Part shown: positions 7,937-16,273 of the stretch, one piece after another | Layout: the number at the start of each line of letters is the position of its first letter | How positions within the stretch are numbered: the stretch's first letter is position 1 | Assembly (NCBI GenBank): GCA_016124455.1 | Contig: WGNQ01000007.1 | Location: 1-44,632 of the forward strand | Direction of reading: 5' to 3' | Origin: Sideroxydans sp. | Lineage (GTDB): Bacteria; Pseudomonadota; Gammaproteobacteria; Burkholderiales; Gallionellaceae | Length of the DNA: 44,632 nucleotides | The notes under the pieces: generated by a model | Databases searched by the model: none | Told to the model about the DNA's origin: nothing | What the model saw: only the letters and a program-made list of their open reading frames with translations | Program-made: the position numbers and the translations under genes

Positions 7937-10336
7937 CTACTTGATACAAACTGCGCGTACCTGCTGTATGTCGGTGATGCCCAACAGTACCTTTTCGATA
8001 CCGTCCTGTTTCAGCGTGCGCATGCCTTCTTCCAGCGCTATCGAAAACAATTCTGCAACACGCGCGTGCTCCTGAATCGCCTTCTTGACGGGATCGGTAC
8101 CGATCAGCAATTCATGCAGGCCGACCCGCCCCCGGTAGCCGGTTCCCGCGCAATTGTCGCAGCCGACTTTCTCATACAGCGTGAATTGCCCCTTGTCGTC
8201 CGCAAACAGCCGGGTCCACTCGGCATACAACACCTTGAATGCTGCATTCTGGTCTTTTTTCCAGGTTTCAGTGCCCTTCAATTCGTCGGCATATTCCGCC
8301 AGCAAGGCCTTGATCTCGTCCTGCGTGGCGATATGTGGTTTCTTGCAATCCTTGCACAGGCGCTTGGCCAGACGCTGCGCCAGGATGCCGAGCAGGGCGT
8401 CGGCGAAATTGAATGGATCCATGCCCATGTCCAGCAGGCGGATGATCGATTCCGGCGCACTGTTGGTATGCAGCGTAGCGAACACCAGGTGGCCGGTAAG
8501 CGAAGCCTCGATACCGGTGGATACGGTTTCCTTGTCACGCATTTCACCCACCATGATCACGTCCGGATCGGCGCGCAGGAAGGCGCGCATGATGGTGGCA
8601 AAATCCAGCCCGGCCTTCTTGTTGATCTGCACCTGGCGCAAGCCCTTCTGGGTGATTTCCACCGGGTCTTCCGCCGTCCATATCTTGGTGTCCGGCGTAT
8701 TGATATGCTTCAGGATGGAATGCAGCGTCGTGGTTTTGCCGGAGCCGGTCGGGCCGCACACGAAAAACAGACCATACGGCTTGCTTACCGTCTTCTTGAC
8801 CAGTTCCAGATTGCGCTCCGAGAACCCCATCTTGTCCAGCGGGATGGGCTCGCCCGAGGCCAGGATACGCATCACCACATCTTCCACCCCGCCTTGCGAC
8901 GGAATCGTGGCGACGCGCAGCTCGATGTCCAGCGGACCGAACTTCTTGAACTTGATCTTGCCATCCTGCGGCTTGCGCTTTTCCGAAATATCCAGATCAC
9001 ACATGATCTTGAGACGCGTCACCAGGGCATTGCGATAACTCGCAGGCACCTCGATATAGTTCATCAGCGAGCCATCCTTGCGCAAGCGCACCAGTGTCTT
9101 AGCCTTGCCCGGCGCCGGCTCGATATGGATATCGGAGGCGCCCATCTTGTAGGCGTCGACGATGATCTTGTTGACCAGCTTGACCAGCTCGTTGTCGGCC
9201 GCAGCATTGACGTCCTCCAGGCTGACTGCCGCGCCTTCCTCATCATCCTCCCCCATCGCCCCCAGCAGATCATCGACCGAACTGCCATCCATCTCGTAAC
9301 CGCCGGTTGTCTCGCCGCTCGCACCGTAGAACTGGTCCAGCGTGGCCTTGAATTCGCGCTGCGAACAGACCTTATAGACCAGGCGATTCTTGGGGAAAAT
9401 ATTGTTCACCACACGCGACGCCTGGATACGCTCCGGATCGGTAGTCAGAATCACCACCCCTTCCGGAACTTCCTCGACCGGCACCCAATGGCTGCTGGCG
9501 ACATATTCGCGCTTGAGGTTCCTGAGCAGGTCGGATGGCTTGACTCGATCCGCCTTGAACGGCTCATACGGCACACCGAAGAAACGGGACAGCGCCTGGC
9601 CAAGTGCCGGTGTCTTGACCTGGAACTCATCGATCAGCACATCCTCGATGTCGACCCCCTTGCGCCGTGCCGTACGCGTTGCCAGCTCGAACTCTGCCGC
9701 CGACAATACGGCATCCGCCACCAGATAATCGTATTTGGTCTTGACCGAAGCCTGCTGCTGGCGCTGGCGCAGCGCCACGGACAAGGTTTGCGCCAGTTCC
9801 TCCACTCCCTCCTCCACCATAGGCGGGAAAGGATGGTTGTCCTTGTTATTGATGACCTGAATGACACCGATCAAGTCGCTGCCGCTCTCGTCCAGAATGG
9901 GCGCGACCAACATCTGCTTGGTACGGTAGCCGGTACGCTTGTCCACATCCTGCAGGAACCGCAGGTGCGGACTGTACGATGCCAGTTCCTTTTCGTCGTA
10001 CACGTCCTGGATATTGAGCATCTTCTTGTTCAGCGCGACATAGCCTGCAATGCTCTGCTCGGCGATCGGCAGCTTGAGATCCTTGAACGAGTTCAGCCCG
10101 GTCTTGACCTTGGAAATCAGCGATGCCTTGTCTTCCCCTACCACGTAAATGGTCAGGCGGTCGGCATTGAACAGATTGCAGATGTCCTTGCTGACATCCA
10201 GCATGATCTCGTCGATGTTGCTGGTGGCGTGAATCTTGTTGGTGACGTGATTAAGGGTCTTGGTAAACTCCAAGCGCAAAGTCATATCACCGACACTGTT
10301 GTTCTGCGTCGAACTGCCTGTCATCACTGTACTCAT
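7937..10336 (-). CDS. PilB/GspE-family secretion ATPase with N-terminal GAF domain
   Basis: A 799-residue ATPase of the type II secretion/type IV pilus extension family. Residues ~20-190 form a GAF domain with NKKMLNIQD and VDKRTGYRTK (to 140). Residues ~200-340 resemble the T2SSE_N/MshEN region; I could not match the full c-di-GMP consensus. Residues ~390-799 form the motor: Walker A GPTGSGKTTTL (from 528), Walker B-type DVIMVGEMRD, and a four-cysteine zinc site (CKDCKK and CDNCAGTG). The motor looks active. The GAF extension is not present in ordinary PilB and points to direct control by a small ligand. No pilC, pilD or secretin gene is nearby, so whether it drives pili or secretion is open. 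Confidence 0.9.
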   Translation of the reverse strand: MSTVMTGSSTQNNSVGDMTLRLEFTKTLNHVTNKIHATSNIDEIMLDVSKDICNLFNADRLTIYVVGEDKASLISKVKTGLNSFKDLKLPIAEQSIAGYVALNKKMLNIQDVYDEKELASYSPHLRFLQDVDKRTGYRTKQMLVAPILDESGSDLIGVIQVINNKDNHPFPPMVEEGVEELAQTLSVALRQRQQQASVKTKYDYLVADAVLSAAEFELATRTARRKGVDIEDVLIDEFQVKTPALGQALSRFFGVPYEPFKADRVKPSDLLRNLKREYVASSHWVPVEEVPEGVVILTTDPERIQASRVVNNIFPKNRLVYKVCSQREFKATLDQFYGASGETTGGYEMDGSSVDDLLGAMGEDDEEGAAVSLEDVNAAADNELVKLVNKIIVDAYKMGASDIHIEPAPGKAKTLVRLRKDGSLMNYIEVPASYRNALVTRLKIMCDLDISEKRKPQDGKIKFKKFGPLDIELRVATIPSQGGVEDVVMRILASGEPIPLDKMGFSERNLELVKKTVSKPYGLFFVCGPTGSGKTTTLHSILKHINTPDTKIWTAEDPVEITQKGLRQVQINKKAGLDFATIMRAFLRADPDVIMVGEMRDKETVSTGIEASLTGHLVFATLHTNSAPESIIRLLDMGMDPFNFADALLGILAQRLAKRLCKDCKKPHIATQDEIKALLAEYADELKGTETWKKDQNAAFKVLYAEWTRLFADDKGQFTLYEKVGCDNCAGTGYRGRVGLHELLIGTDPVKKAIQEHARVAELFSIALEEGMRTLKQDGIEKVLLGITDIQQVRAVCIK

Positions 10337-10403
10337 CCACTGCTCCCCGGCAACTCCGTCGGCAAATCAGCCATCGAAATGCTGCCCTTCTTGATCACAA
10401 AAT

Positions 10404-11492
10404 TCACTGCTGTTGCGACTTGGGCACGGACCACAAGCCACCATCCAGCACATACACGTCATACCCTGCCTGCGCCAGAATAAAGGCCGCAGCAGAACTG
10501 CGCCGCCCACTCTGGCAGTAGGCAATATATTTGTTGTTTCGATTCAGCGCCCCGATCGCATTGCGAATATCGTTCAACGGCACGTTGATGGCACCCGGCA
10601 ACTTGTCATAGCGGAACTCCGGCGGATGGCGCACATCCAGCCATATCGCCCCCTCTTCTGCCACCTTCTGCCTGGCCTCCGGATAGCTCAGCCGGCGCAG
10701 CAACGGCTCGCGCACCAGTTCCAGGAAATCTTCCATCTTCAGGCGCAACAGCACACCATTGGTTTTCATCGTCACCGTTGCGTTACGCTTGGCCCCGGAC
10801 ACCAGCGCTTCCTCACCGAACACATCACCAGCCTTCAGCTCGGCCAGCAGCATGTTGACCCCACCCACCAGGCGGCTGACCTGTGCTCGGCCGCTCTCAA
10901 TCAGGTAATAATAATCGCCCGCATCGCCCTCGCGAATAATGACATCATTGGCCCATACCGCGATGACCTCAATGCGCTCCAGCAACTTGCCGATATTGGC
11001 TGATGGCAATTGCGCAAACGGCCCTGTCTTGAGATTCTCGGCGCTGAACATTCCGGAATTCAGCAAGCGCCTCACCCGTGCCGCGGCCTCATCCGCGCCG
11101 GCCTTTTCCACAGCCGGCTTGACCACCTCATGCTGCGAGAACTGGTCCCAGGTAACCATCATGTCGAGCAGTTCATCATCAATGCGCAGCAGCTGGATGT
11201 TCGTCAGCGCGGTTGCCTCGACGATGTCCGGCTGCCGCTTGCCCAGCGGATGCTTGGCCCACTCGGAGTTGGCATTGATCACCACCCGGTTGTTATCCTG
11301 GTACTTCAGTTCCAGCTCACCCTTGATCAGGTAAACCGATTGCCCGGCCAGACCGTGTTGCCTGAATGGGTCCTGACCGCGCTCGACCGATTCCACATGA
11401 CAATAGTCAAGCAGCTCGCGCAAACGCGCCGGGCTGAACGAAGAAATCGGCTCCAGCGCGGTGAGTACCTTGATATCCAGCGTATCGCTCAT
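10404..11492 (-). CDS. CNB-CNB-rhodanese fusion protein
   Basis: A 362-residue cytosolic protein with three domains: CNB1 (~20-110), CNB2 (~135-255) and rhodanese (~260-355). CNB2 keeps a good phosphate-binding cassette (FGEEALVSGAKRNATV, with the Glu and Arg that bind a cyclic nucleotide phosphate). CNB1 lacks FGE and is probably structural. The rhodanese active-site loop is YCQSGRRS with its cysteine. It lies between the phosphodiesterase and pilus-ATPase genes, 67 bp before the ATPase start. The likely role is cyclic-nucleotide control of a sulfur-carrier or redox-sensing rhodanese; the output is unknown. Confidence 0.9.
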   Translation of the reverse strand: MSDTLDIKVLTALEPISSFSPARLRELLDYCHVESVERGQDPFRQHGLAGQSVYLIKGELELKYQDNNRVVINANSEWAKHPLGKRQPDIVEATALTNIQLLRIDDELLDMMVTWDQFSQHEVVKPAVEKAGADEAAARVRRLLNSGMFSAENLKTGPFAQLPSANIGKLLERIEVIAVWANDVIIREGDAGDYYYLIESGRAQVSRLVGGVNMLLAELKAGDVFGEEALVSGAKRNATVTMKTNGVLLRLKMEDFLELVREPLLRRLSYPEARQKVAEEGAIWLDVRHPPEFRYDKLPGAINVPLNDIRNAIGALNRNNKYIAYCQSGRRSSAAAFILAQAGYDVYVLDGGLWSVPKSQQQ

Positions 11493-11514
11493 CTTCCCTT
11501 TCGTGGCTCCCGTG

Positions 11515-12285
11515 CTAGAACTCGAACACCTGGCCGTTTTGCAGCATTACTGGCGTAAACCCCCGCACGCATTCGGCAACCTCCTGCATCGTCAGCTCGA
11601 TCTCGCCAGGCTTCAGGTGCGTGATATAAATTTCCGGACGTCGTTTCAGCTTCAGCAACTCCTCGCCCAGCATGCTCGGACACAGATGCTTGGACAGCAC
11701 CGCCAGTTCTTTTTCCGCGTTGGAAAAAGCCGTTTCGATAATCAGGTAACGCAGGTTCTTGATCTCGTTGACCACGTCCCACAACTCGTCATTGCTCGTG
11801 GTATCGCCGCTGAACACCAGGCTGGCCTCTCCGCTGTCGAGCCGGAAACCGACTGCCGGCACGGTATGATTGGCCGGCAGCGGGGTAATCCTGCGCCCGC
11901 CCAGATCGACAGTACGCCCCACCTCGACAGTCTGGTAACGCATGTACGGCTGCTGCTCATTGGGTATCTGGGTAAAGTCCGGCCAGATCTTCCAGTTGAA
12001 CAGGTGCTGCTGCAGGATTTCCAGCGTTTCCGCAGTAGCATGCACCGTCAGCGGCTTGTCGCGCATGATATTGGTACTGTCCACCAGAAACGGGATGCAT
12101 GCGACATGATCAAGGTGGGAGTGGGTAACAAAGACGTGATCTATCATACTCAGCTCGGTCAGGCTGAGGTCACCGACGCCGGTACCGGCATCGATCAGCA
12201 CGTCATTGTCCAGCAGCATCGAAGTGGTGCGCAGGTTGCTGCTGATACCACCGCTGCAGCCCAGTATTTTCAGTTTCATTGCCAA
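11515..12285 (-). CDS. Metallo-beta-lactamase-fold phosphodiesterase, probable cAMP phosphodiesterase
   Basis: A 256-residue MBL-fold hydrolase. The metal motif THSHLDH (HxHxDH), then NHTVPAVG, SGDTT and a late ITHLKPGE supply the usual ligands. The sequence resembles bacterial class II-like 3',5'-cyclic-nucleotide phosphodiesterases rather than beta-lactamases or RNase Z. It lies 14 bp downstream of an adenylate cyclase gene and upstream of a CNB protein gene, which supports cAMP hydrolysis. A clear paralogue is at 34180-34944; both share the start pattern GCxGxISxxxRTT and the end QxGxVFE. The substrate is inferred from family and context. Confidence 0.8.
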   Translation of the reverse strand: MAMKLKILGCSGGISSNLRTTSMLLDNDVLIDAGTGVGDLSLTELSMIDHVFVTHSHLDHVACIPFLVDSTNIMRDKPLTVHATAETLEILQQHLFNWKIWPDFTQIPNEQQPYMRYQTVEVGRTVDLGGRRITPLPANHTVPAVGFRLDSGEASLVFSGDTTSNDELWDVVNEIKNLRYLIIETAFSNAEKELAVLSKHLCPSMLGEELLKLKRRPEIYITHLKPGEIELTMQEVAECVRGFTPVMLQNGQVFEF

Positions 12286-12299
12286 CCGTCCATGACCGG

Positions 12300-14531
12300 T
12301 TATTTGGTTTCAAACACGAACACGCCGTCCCAGTCTTCTGCGGGCGGATGCTTGCGGAAATAGGCGATGCGGTCCGCATACACCTGATACAGCTTGGACT
12401 GTGGCGCCATGCGCTGCAGGTTGTATACCTGCAGCTCCGCCTTGTCCCATTCCTGCTTGCGGTACATCCGCAATGCCTGATGGAACATCTTGAGCTCTTC
12501 CAGCACCGCCTTGTCCACCTCACCACTCAGCCCCAGCGGCTCATAAATGGCAACTGGCTTATCTTTACCTTTTACACGTACCTGGTCAAGTTCGCGATAG
12601 ACGAAGTCCGGCACGGCCTCCCTGGTCTGCTCACCGACGATAATTCCCACTCCGTACTGCTTGGTGATGCCCTCCAGCCGCGACGCGAGATTGACCGCAT
12701 CGCCCATCACGGTATAAGCCACACGCACTTCCGAACCCATGTTGCCGACGCTGACCTTGCCGGTATTGATGCCGACCCCGACCCGTATCTCCGGCCAGCC
12801 ACGCTCCCTGAAATGCGGTTGCAGATCATGCAGCGTCTGCTGCATCTCGATGCCTGCAAGAATCGCATTCCGCGCATGGCTGGCTTCAGGCAGCGGCGCT
12901 CCCCAGAACGCCATAATACAGTCGCCCATGTATTTGTCTATGGTGCCGCGATGCTTGTAGACCACACGTGAAAGCGGCGTCAGGAACTCGTTCATCAACT
13001 GGGTCAGCTCTTTCGGGTCGAGTCCTTCCGAGATCGAAGTAAATCCGCGCACATCCGAGAACAGGATGGTCATTTCCCGGCTGTCGCCTTCCATCGAAAC
13101 CTGCTCGGGATGTTCGCTCAACTCTTCCACAATTTCTTTCGGGATATATTGTCCGAACAGGCTGGTAATCTGCCGTTTGGTACGCGATTCGACGAAATAG
13201 CCATACGACATGTCCAGCGCAAACAGCGCTGCAATCAGCATCAGGCTGTTGGACAGCGGCAACGCAAGGTTTTCCCACTGCCAGATGGCAAAATTGGCAA
13301 ACACCACTGCGCACAACGTACCAACCGACAGCAGCGTGGTTTTGGTCGGGCTCAGCAACGGCAACAGCAAGCTCAATGCAATACCGATAAACAACAGCAG
13401 CACAACTTCCGCACCCAGCGTATAAGGCGGCTTTTGCTTGAGATTCTGATCCAGGATGCCGGCTATCATGTTGGCATGGATTTCCACCCCTGGATAAACC
13501 GACTCGACCGGCGTGGAACGCATATCCAGCAACCCCGGCGCCGAAGTGCCAATCAGCACAATCTTGTTCCGCAACTGCTCGAGCGGCACCCGGTCATGCA
13601 ATACGTCGGCAATGGAAATATAAGGGAAGCTGCCGTGCCTGCCGCGGTAGGGCACCAGCGTGCCGACTTCGCTGTCCACGGGAATTTTCAGTACACCCCG
13701 CGCCGACTCCAGGTTCAGCCATTCCAGGCCGGCATAGCTCGAGTCAGCGTCGGCAGCGTAACCCGGCGTCAGCTTGGTGGTGCCCAGCAGGGTACGCACC
13801 ATCGCCAGTGAAAGCGATTCATAATAGGCACCGTTGTATTCGACTATCATCGGTACGCGTCGCACCACGCCGTCGAAATCGATCAGGGGATTGAAATGCC
13901 CGGCACTGGCCGCACTCTTCTGCAGTTCGGGCAGATTGCCGCCGTAACCATCCCAGTGCGTGAAGGCGATAGGACGCCCCTTGAACGTCCCCGGCGGGAA
14001 TGCCGGCTCCGGCAACGCCCCGGAAACACGGCTCCTGGAACCATCCTCGCTGTTGCTCAGGTAATAGCCGAGTACCACGTTGCGGCCCCTGATCTTGCTC
14101 GCGAACATCTGGTCGTATTCCAGGGTTGGCGTAATCTGTTCCAGCGCGGACTGGAACTGCGGCACACTCTTCAACTGGTTACGCCCCAGCTGCTGCAATA
14201 CCTTGAGCCCGGAACTTTCGTCCTTTTCCGCGAACACCACGTCGAAACCCGCCACCGCAACCTTATAGCGGTCGAACAGCTTGTCCATCAGCAACGCCAT
14301 GCGGTCGCGACTCCACGGCCAGCGGCCTTCTTCCTTCAGGCTTTTTTCATCGATATCGAGGATAACGATACGATCGTCCACCTTGCGCGGCATGGTCAGG
14401 CGCAGGCGGTAATCGTAGGCGATGGCATCCAGCTCCTTGGACAGCGGAATGGTGTAGAACTTTGCAGCGCCGCCGGCAAAGAACAATGTCAACACCAGCC
14501 CCAGTCCAATCAGCAGTGCATGTTGTCTCAC
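12300..14531 (-). CDS. CHASE2-domain class III adenylate cyclase
   Basis: A 743-residue membrane sensor. A first membrane helix (~5-25) is followed by a periplasmic CHASE2 domain (~30-345, including RIVILDIDEKSL and GRWPWSRDRMA), three hydrophobic segments (~360-440) and a class III cyclase domain (~465-650). The metal aspartates are in ILFSDVRGFTS and KYMGDCIMAF. The base-selecting pair is Lys (DKYMGD) and Thr (YTVMGDAVN), as in class IIIb adenylate cyclases. The catalytic Asn and Arg are in NLASRLE. A TPR-like tail follows. It should convert ATP to cAMP in response to an envelope signal. Its CHASE2 sensor type recurs in the kinase at 16274-18796. Confidence 0.92.
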   Translation of the reverse strand: MRQHALLIGLGLVLTLFFAGGAAKFYTIPLSKELDAIAYDYRLRLTMPRKVDDRIVILDIDEKSLKEEGRWPWSRDRMALLMDKLFDRYKVAVAGFDVVFAEKDESSGLKVLQQLGRNQLKSVPQFQSALEQITPTLEYDQMFASKIRGRNVVLGYYLSNSEDGSRSRVSGALPEPAFPPGTFKGRPIAFTHWDGYGGNLPELQKSAASAGHFNPLIDFDGVVRRVPMIVEYNGAYYESLSLAMVRTLLGTTKLTPGYAADADSSYAGLEWLNLESARGVLKIPVDSEVGTLVPYRGRHGSFPYISIADVLHDRVPLEQLRNKIVLIGTSAPGLLDMRSTPVESVYPGVEIHANMIAGILDQNLKQKPPYTLGAEVVLLLFIGIALSLLLPLLSPTKTTLLSVGTLCAVVFANFAIWQWENLALPLSNSLMLIAALFALDMSYGYFVESRTKRQITSLFGQYIPKEIVEELSEHPEQVSMEGDSREMTILFSDVRGFTSISEGLDPKELTQLMNEFLTPLSRVVYKHRGTIDKYMGDCIMAFWGAPLPEASHARNAILAGIEMQQTLHDLQPHFRERGWPEIRVGVGINTGKVSVGNMGSEVRVAYTVMGDAVNLASRLEGITKQYGVGIIVGEQTREAVPDFVYRELDQVRVKGKDKPVAIYEPLGLSGEVDKAVLEELKMFHQALRMYRKQEWDKAELQVYNLQRMAPQSKLYQVYADRIAYFRKHPPAEDWDGVFVFETK

Positions 14532-14590
14532 GCCTCCCCCACACCGGCGGATCGCCGGCCATAGAACATCCCGCCATGGCGGCGAAAAAA

Positions 14591-15424
14591 TTACCCCTTG
14601 AAGTAAAACTCCATTTTTATCCCGGCCAGTTCGATGATGTCATGGTCGTTCAGTTGGCGGGGGTGCTCGTTGAGCGAGGTACCGTTCACTACCGGGAAAT
14701 TCGCGCCTTCCACATGCGTGATGAAATAGCCGTGGGGCCGGCGTGTCAGCACCGCCACCTGCAAGCCTGGCTTGCCGAGCGTAGTCAGGTTTTTCACCAG
14801 ATCCAGCTCCTTGCCGGTATTTGGCCCGGTCAATATCTGTACCGCTGCGGGAGGCACTCCCGCAGCCGGAGAAACCGGGGCGGCAGGCGGCACGGCCGCC
14901 GGCGCTGTGGCAGCATACTTGCCAGTCGCCTCATGCTGCGCTGCCTGGGGTCTGGCCGAAACAGCCTCAAATTTCCCGGTTGCCTCATGTTCCATGGCGG
15001 CAGGTGCAACATTGACCTGCGTTTTCATGAACGATGCCGTTTCTTCGGTCTTTTTCACGGCGGACGTCGCGCTGCCTACCGGCGTACGCAGCACCATGGT
15101 CTTTTCGAAATCCGCTGCGGTAGCCTGGCCTTGCTGGTCATTCAGGTATTTCAGCTTGTATTTGCCGATCTCGACCACGTCGTTGTTCTGCAAGAAATGC
15201 TTTTTAATCTGCGTGCCATTGACTGCCACACCGTTGGTGCTGTCGAGGTCTTCCAGGAACGAATCGTTGAGTATGGTCACAATCGCAGCATGCTCACCGC
15301 TCACCGCCAGGTTGTCGATCACAATGTCGTTATGCGCCTTGCGCCCGATCGTCATGCGCTCCTTATTCAGGGCATATTCCTTCAGCACTACGCCATCCAT
15401 GCTGAGTATCAGTTTCGCCGCCAT
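14591..15424 (-). CDS. Adaptor protein with two FHA domains
   Basis: A 277-residue soluble protein. FHA1 (~1-95) has the full phosphothreonine pocket: G27-R28, S42xxH45 and N64-G65/N69-G70. FHA2 (~190-277) is degenerate: GR is replaced by GK, there is no SxxH, and only a late NG remains, so it probably does not bind pThr in the standard way. The linker is Ala/Pro-rich, contains HEATGK twice and, just after FHA1, T109 in EKTMVLRT. The kinase at 16274-18796 has the same TMVL core before its catalytic domain. The gene lies between phosphatase and cyclase genes. Likely role: a phosphorylation-dependent bridge between kinase and downstream partners. Confidence 0.9.
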   Translation of the reverse strand: MAAKLILSMDGVVLKEYALNKERMTIGRKAHNDIVIDNLAVSGEHAAIVTILNDSFLEDLDSTNGVAVNGTQIKKHFLQNNDVVEIGKYKLKYLNDQQGQATAADFEKTMVLRTPVGSATSAVKKTEETASFMKTQVNVAPAAMEHEATGKFEAVSARPQAAQHEATGKYAATAPAAVPPAAPVSPAAGVPPAAVQILTGPNTGKELDLVKNLTTLGKPGLQVAVLTRRPHGYFITHVEGANFPVVNGTSLNEHPRQLNDHDIIELAGIKMEFYFKG

Positions 15425-15442
15425 ATCGTCAGTCCCCGTAAC

Positions 15443-16270
15443 TTAATTCTTAAACCAGAGCAGCAATTTTGCCAGCCAACTACGCGGCGCGGCAAATTCG
15501 CCCTTCACTTTCACCAGAATCACGGACACGTTGTCGCGTCCGCCATTGTCATTTGCTATCTGTATCAGCTGGCTCGCAGCCAGTGGCAGGTTGGCCTGCA
15601 GCATCTGCAGCGTGCTGCCGATATCCTCATCTTCAACCATGTCGTTCAGGCCGTCCGAACACAACAGGTAAATGTCGCCGACCTGCACCCCATGCACATG
15701 CACTTCCGCCGCGACCTCGGGCTCAACCCCCACCGCGCGTGTCACCAGATTCTTGTTCTTGGACAGGCGCGCATCTTCCGGGGTGATCATGCCGCTGTCA
15801 ATTTGTTCTTGCAGCAGGGAATGGTCACGCGTGATCGGCCCGAATTCATCGCCGCGCAAACGGTACAGACGCGAATCGCCGACATGCGCCACCACCACGC
15901 GGTTATCGTAAAACAGCCCGGCCACCACCGTGGTCCCCATCCCGGCATACTGCGGCTGGCTCTGTGCCGCGTTATAGATCGAGGCATTGGCCTTCTGCAC
16001 GTTCTCGCGCAATAACGCAACGCCGAGTTCTTCGCCAGTTGCCTCATCCCGGCTGATGGGTGAAACATTTTGCAGCCGGTGTTTTATTTCCGTGGTCATC
16101 ACCGAAACAGTGATGCCGCTGGCCACTTCGCCGGCGTTATAACCGCCCATGCCATCGGCCAGCACTACCAGCCCGCACGCTGCGTCATAGCTTACGCTGT
16201 CTTCATTATGCGAGCGCACCATTCCGGGATTGGTCTCGCCAACAATTTCAAGCGCCTGTTCAATATCCAT
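15443..16270 (-). CDS. PP2C-family Ser/Thr protein phosphatase
   Basis: A 275-residue cytosolic phosphatase of the PppA/Stp type. Motifs in order: RSHNEDS (metal Asp/Glu region), LADGMGGYNAGE, GDSRLYRLRG, TRDHSL, CSDGLND and GGRDNVSVILV. All metal-binding aspartates of the family appear present. The start lies 3 bp after the stop of the CHASE2 kinase, so the two are coupled as an antagonistic kinase-phosphatase pair. The FHA adaptor gene follows 18 bp later. Confidence 0.95.
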   Translation of the reverse strand: MDIEQALEIVGETNPGMVRSHNEDSVSYDAACGLVVLADGMGGYNAGEVASGITVSVMTTEIKHRLQNVSPISRDEATGEELGVALLRENVQKANASIYNAAQSQPQYAGMGTTVVAGLFYDNRVVVAHVGDSRLYRLRGDEFGPITRDHSLLQEQIDSGMITPEDARLSKNKNLVTRAVGVEPEVAAEVHVHGVQVGDIYLLCSDGLNDMVEDEDIGSTLQMLQANLPLAASQLIQIANDNGGRDNVSVILVKVKGEFAAPRSWLAKLLLWFKN

Positions 16271-16273
16271 TGA

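Noticed and set aside
8066..10483. 805-residue plus-strand open frame opposite the pilus ATPase gene
   Set aside because: It is a codon-bias shadow of a GC-rich gene on the other strand; the translation shows no domain motifs, while the minus strand has complete Walker and zinc motifs. The same applies to the long plus frames at 6528-7910 and 16709-18811.
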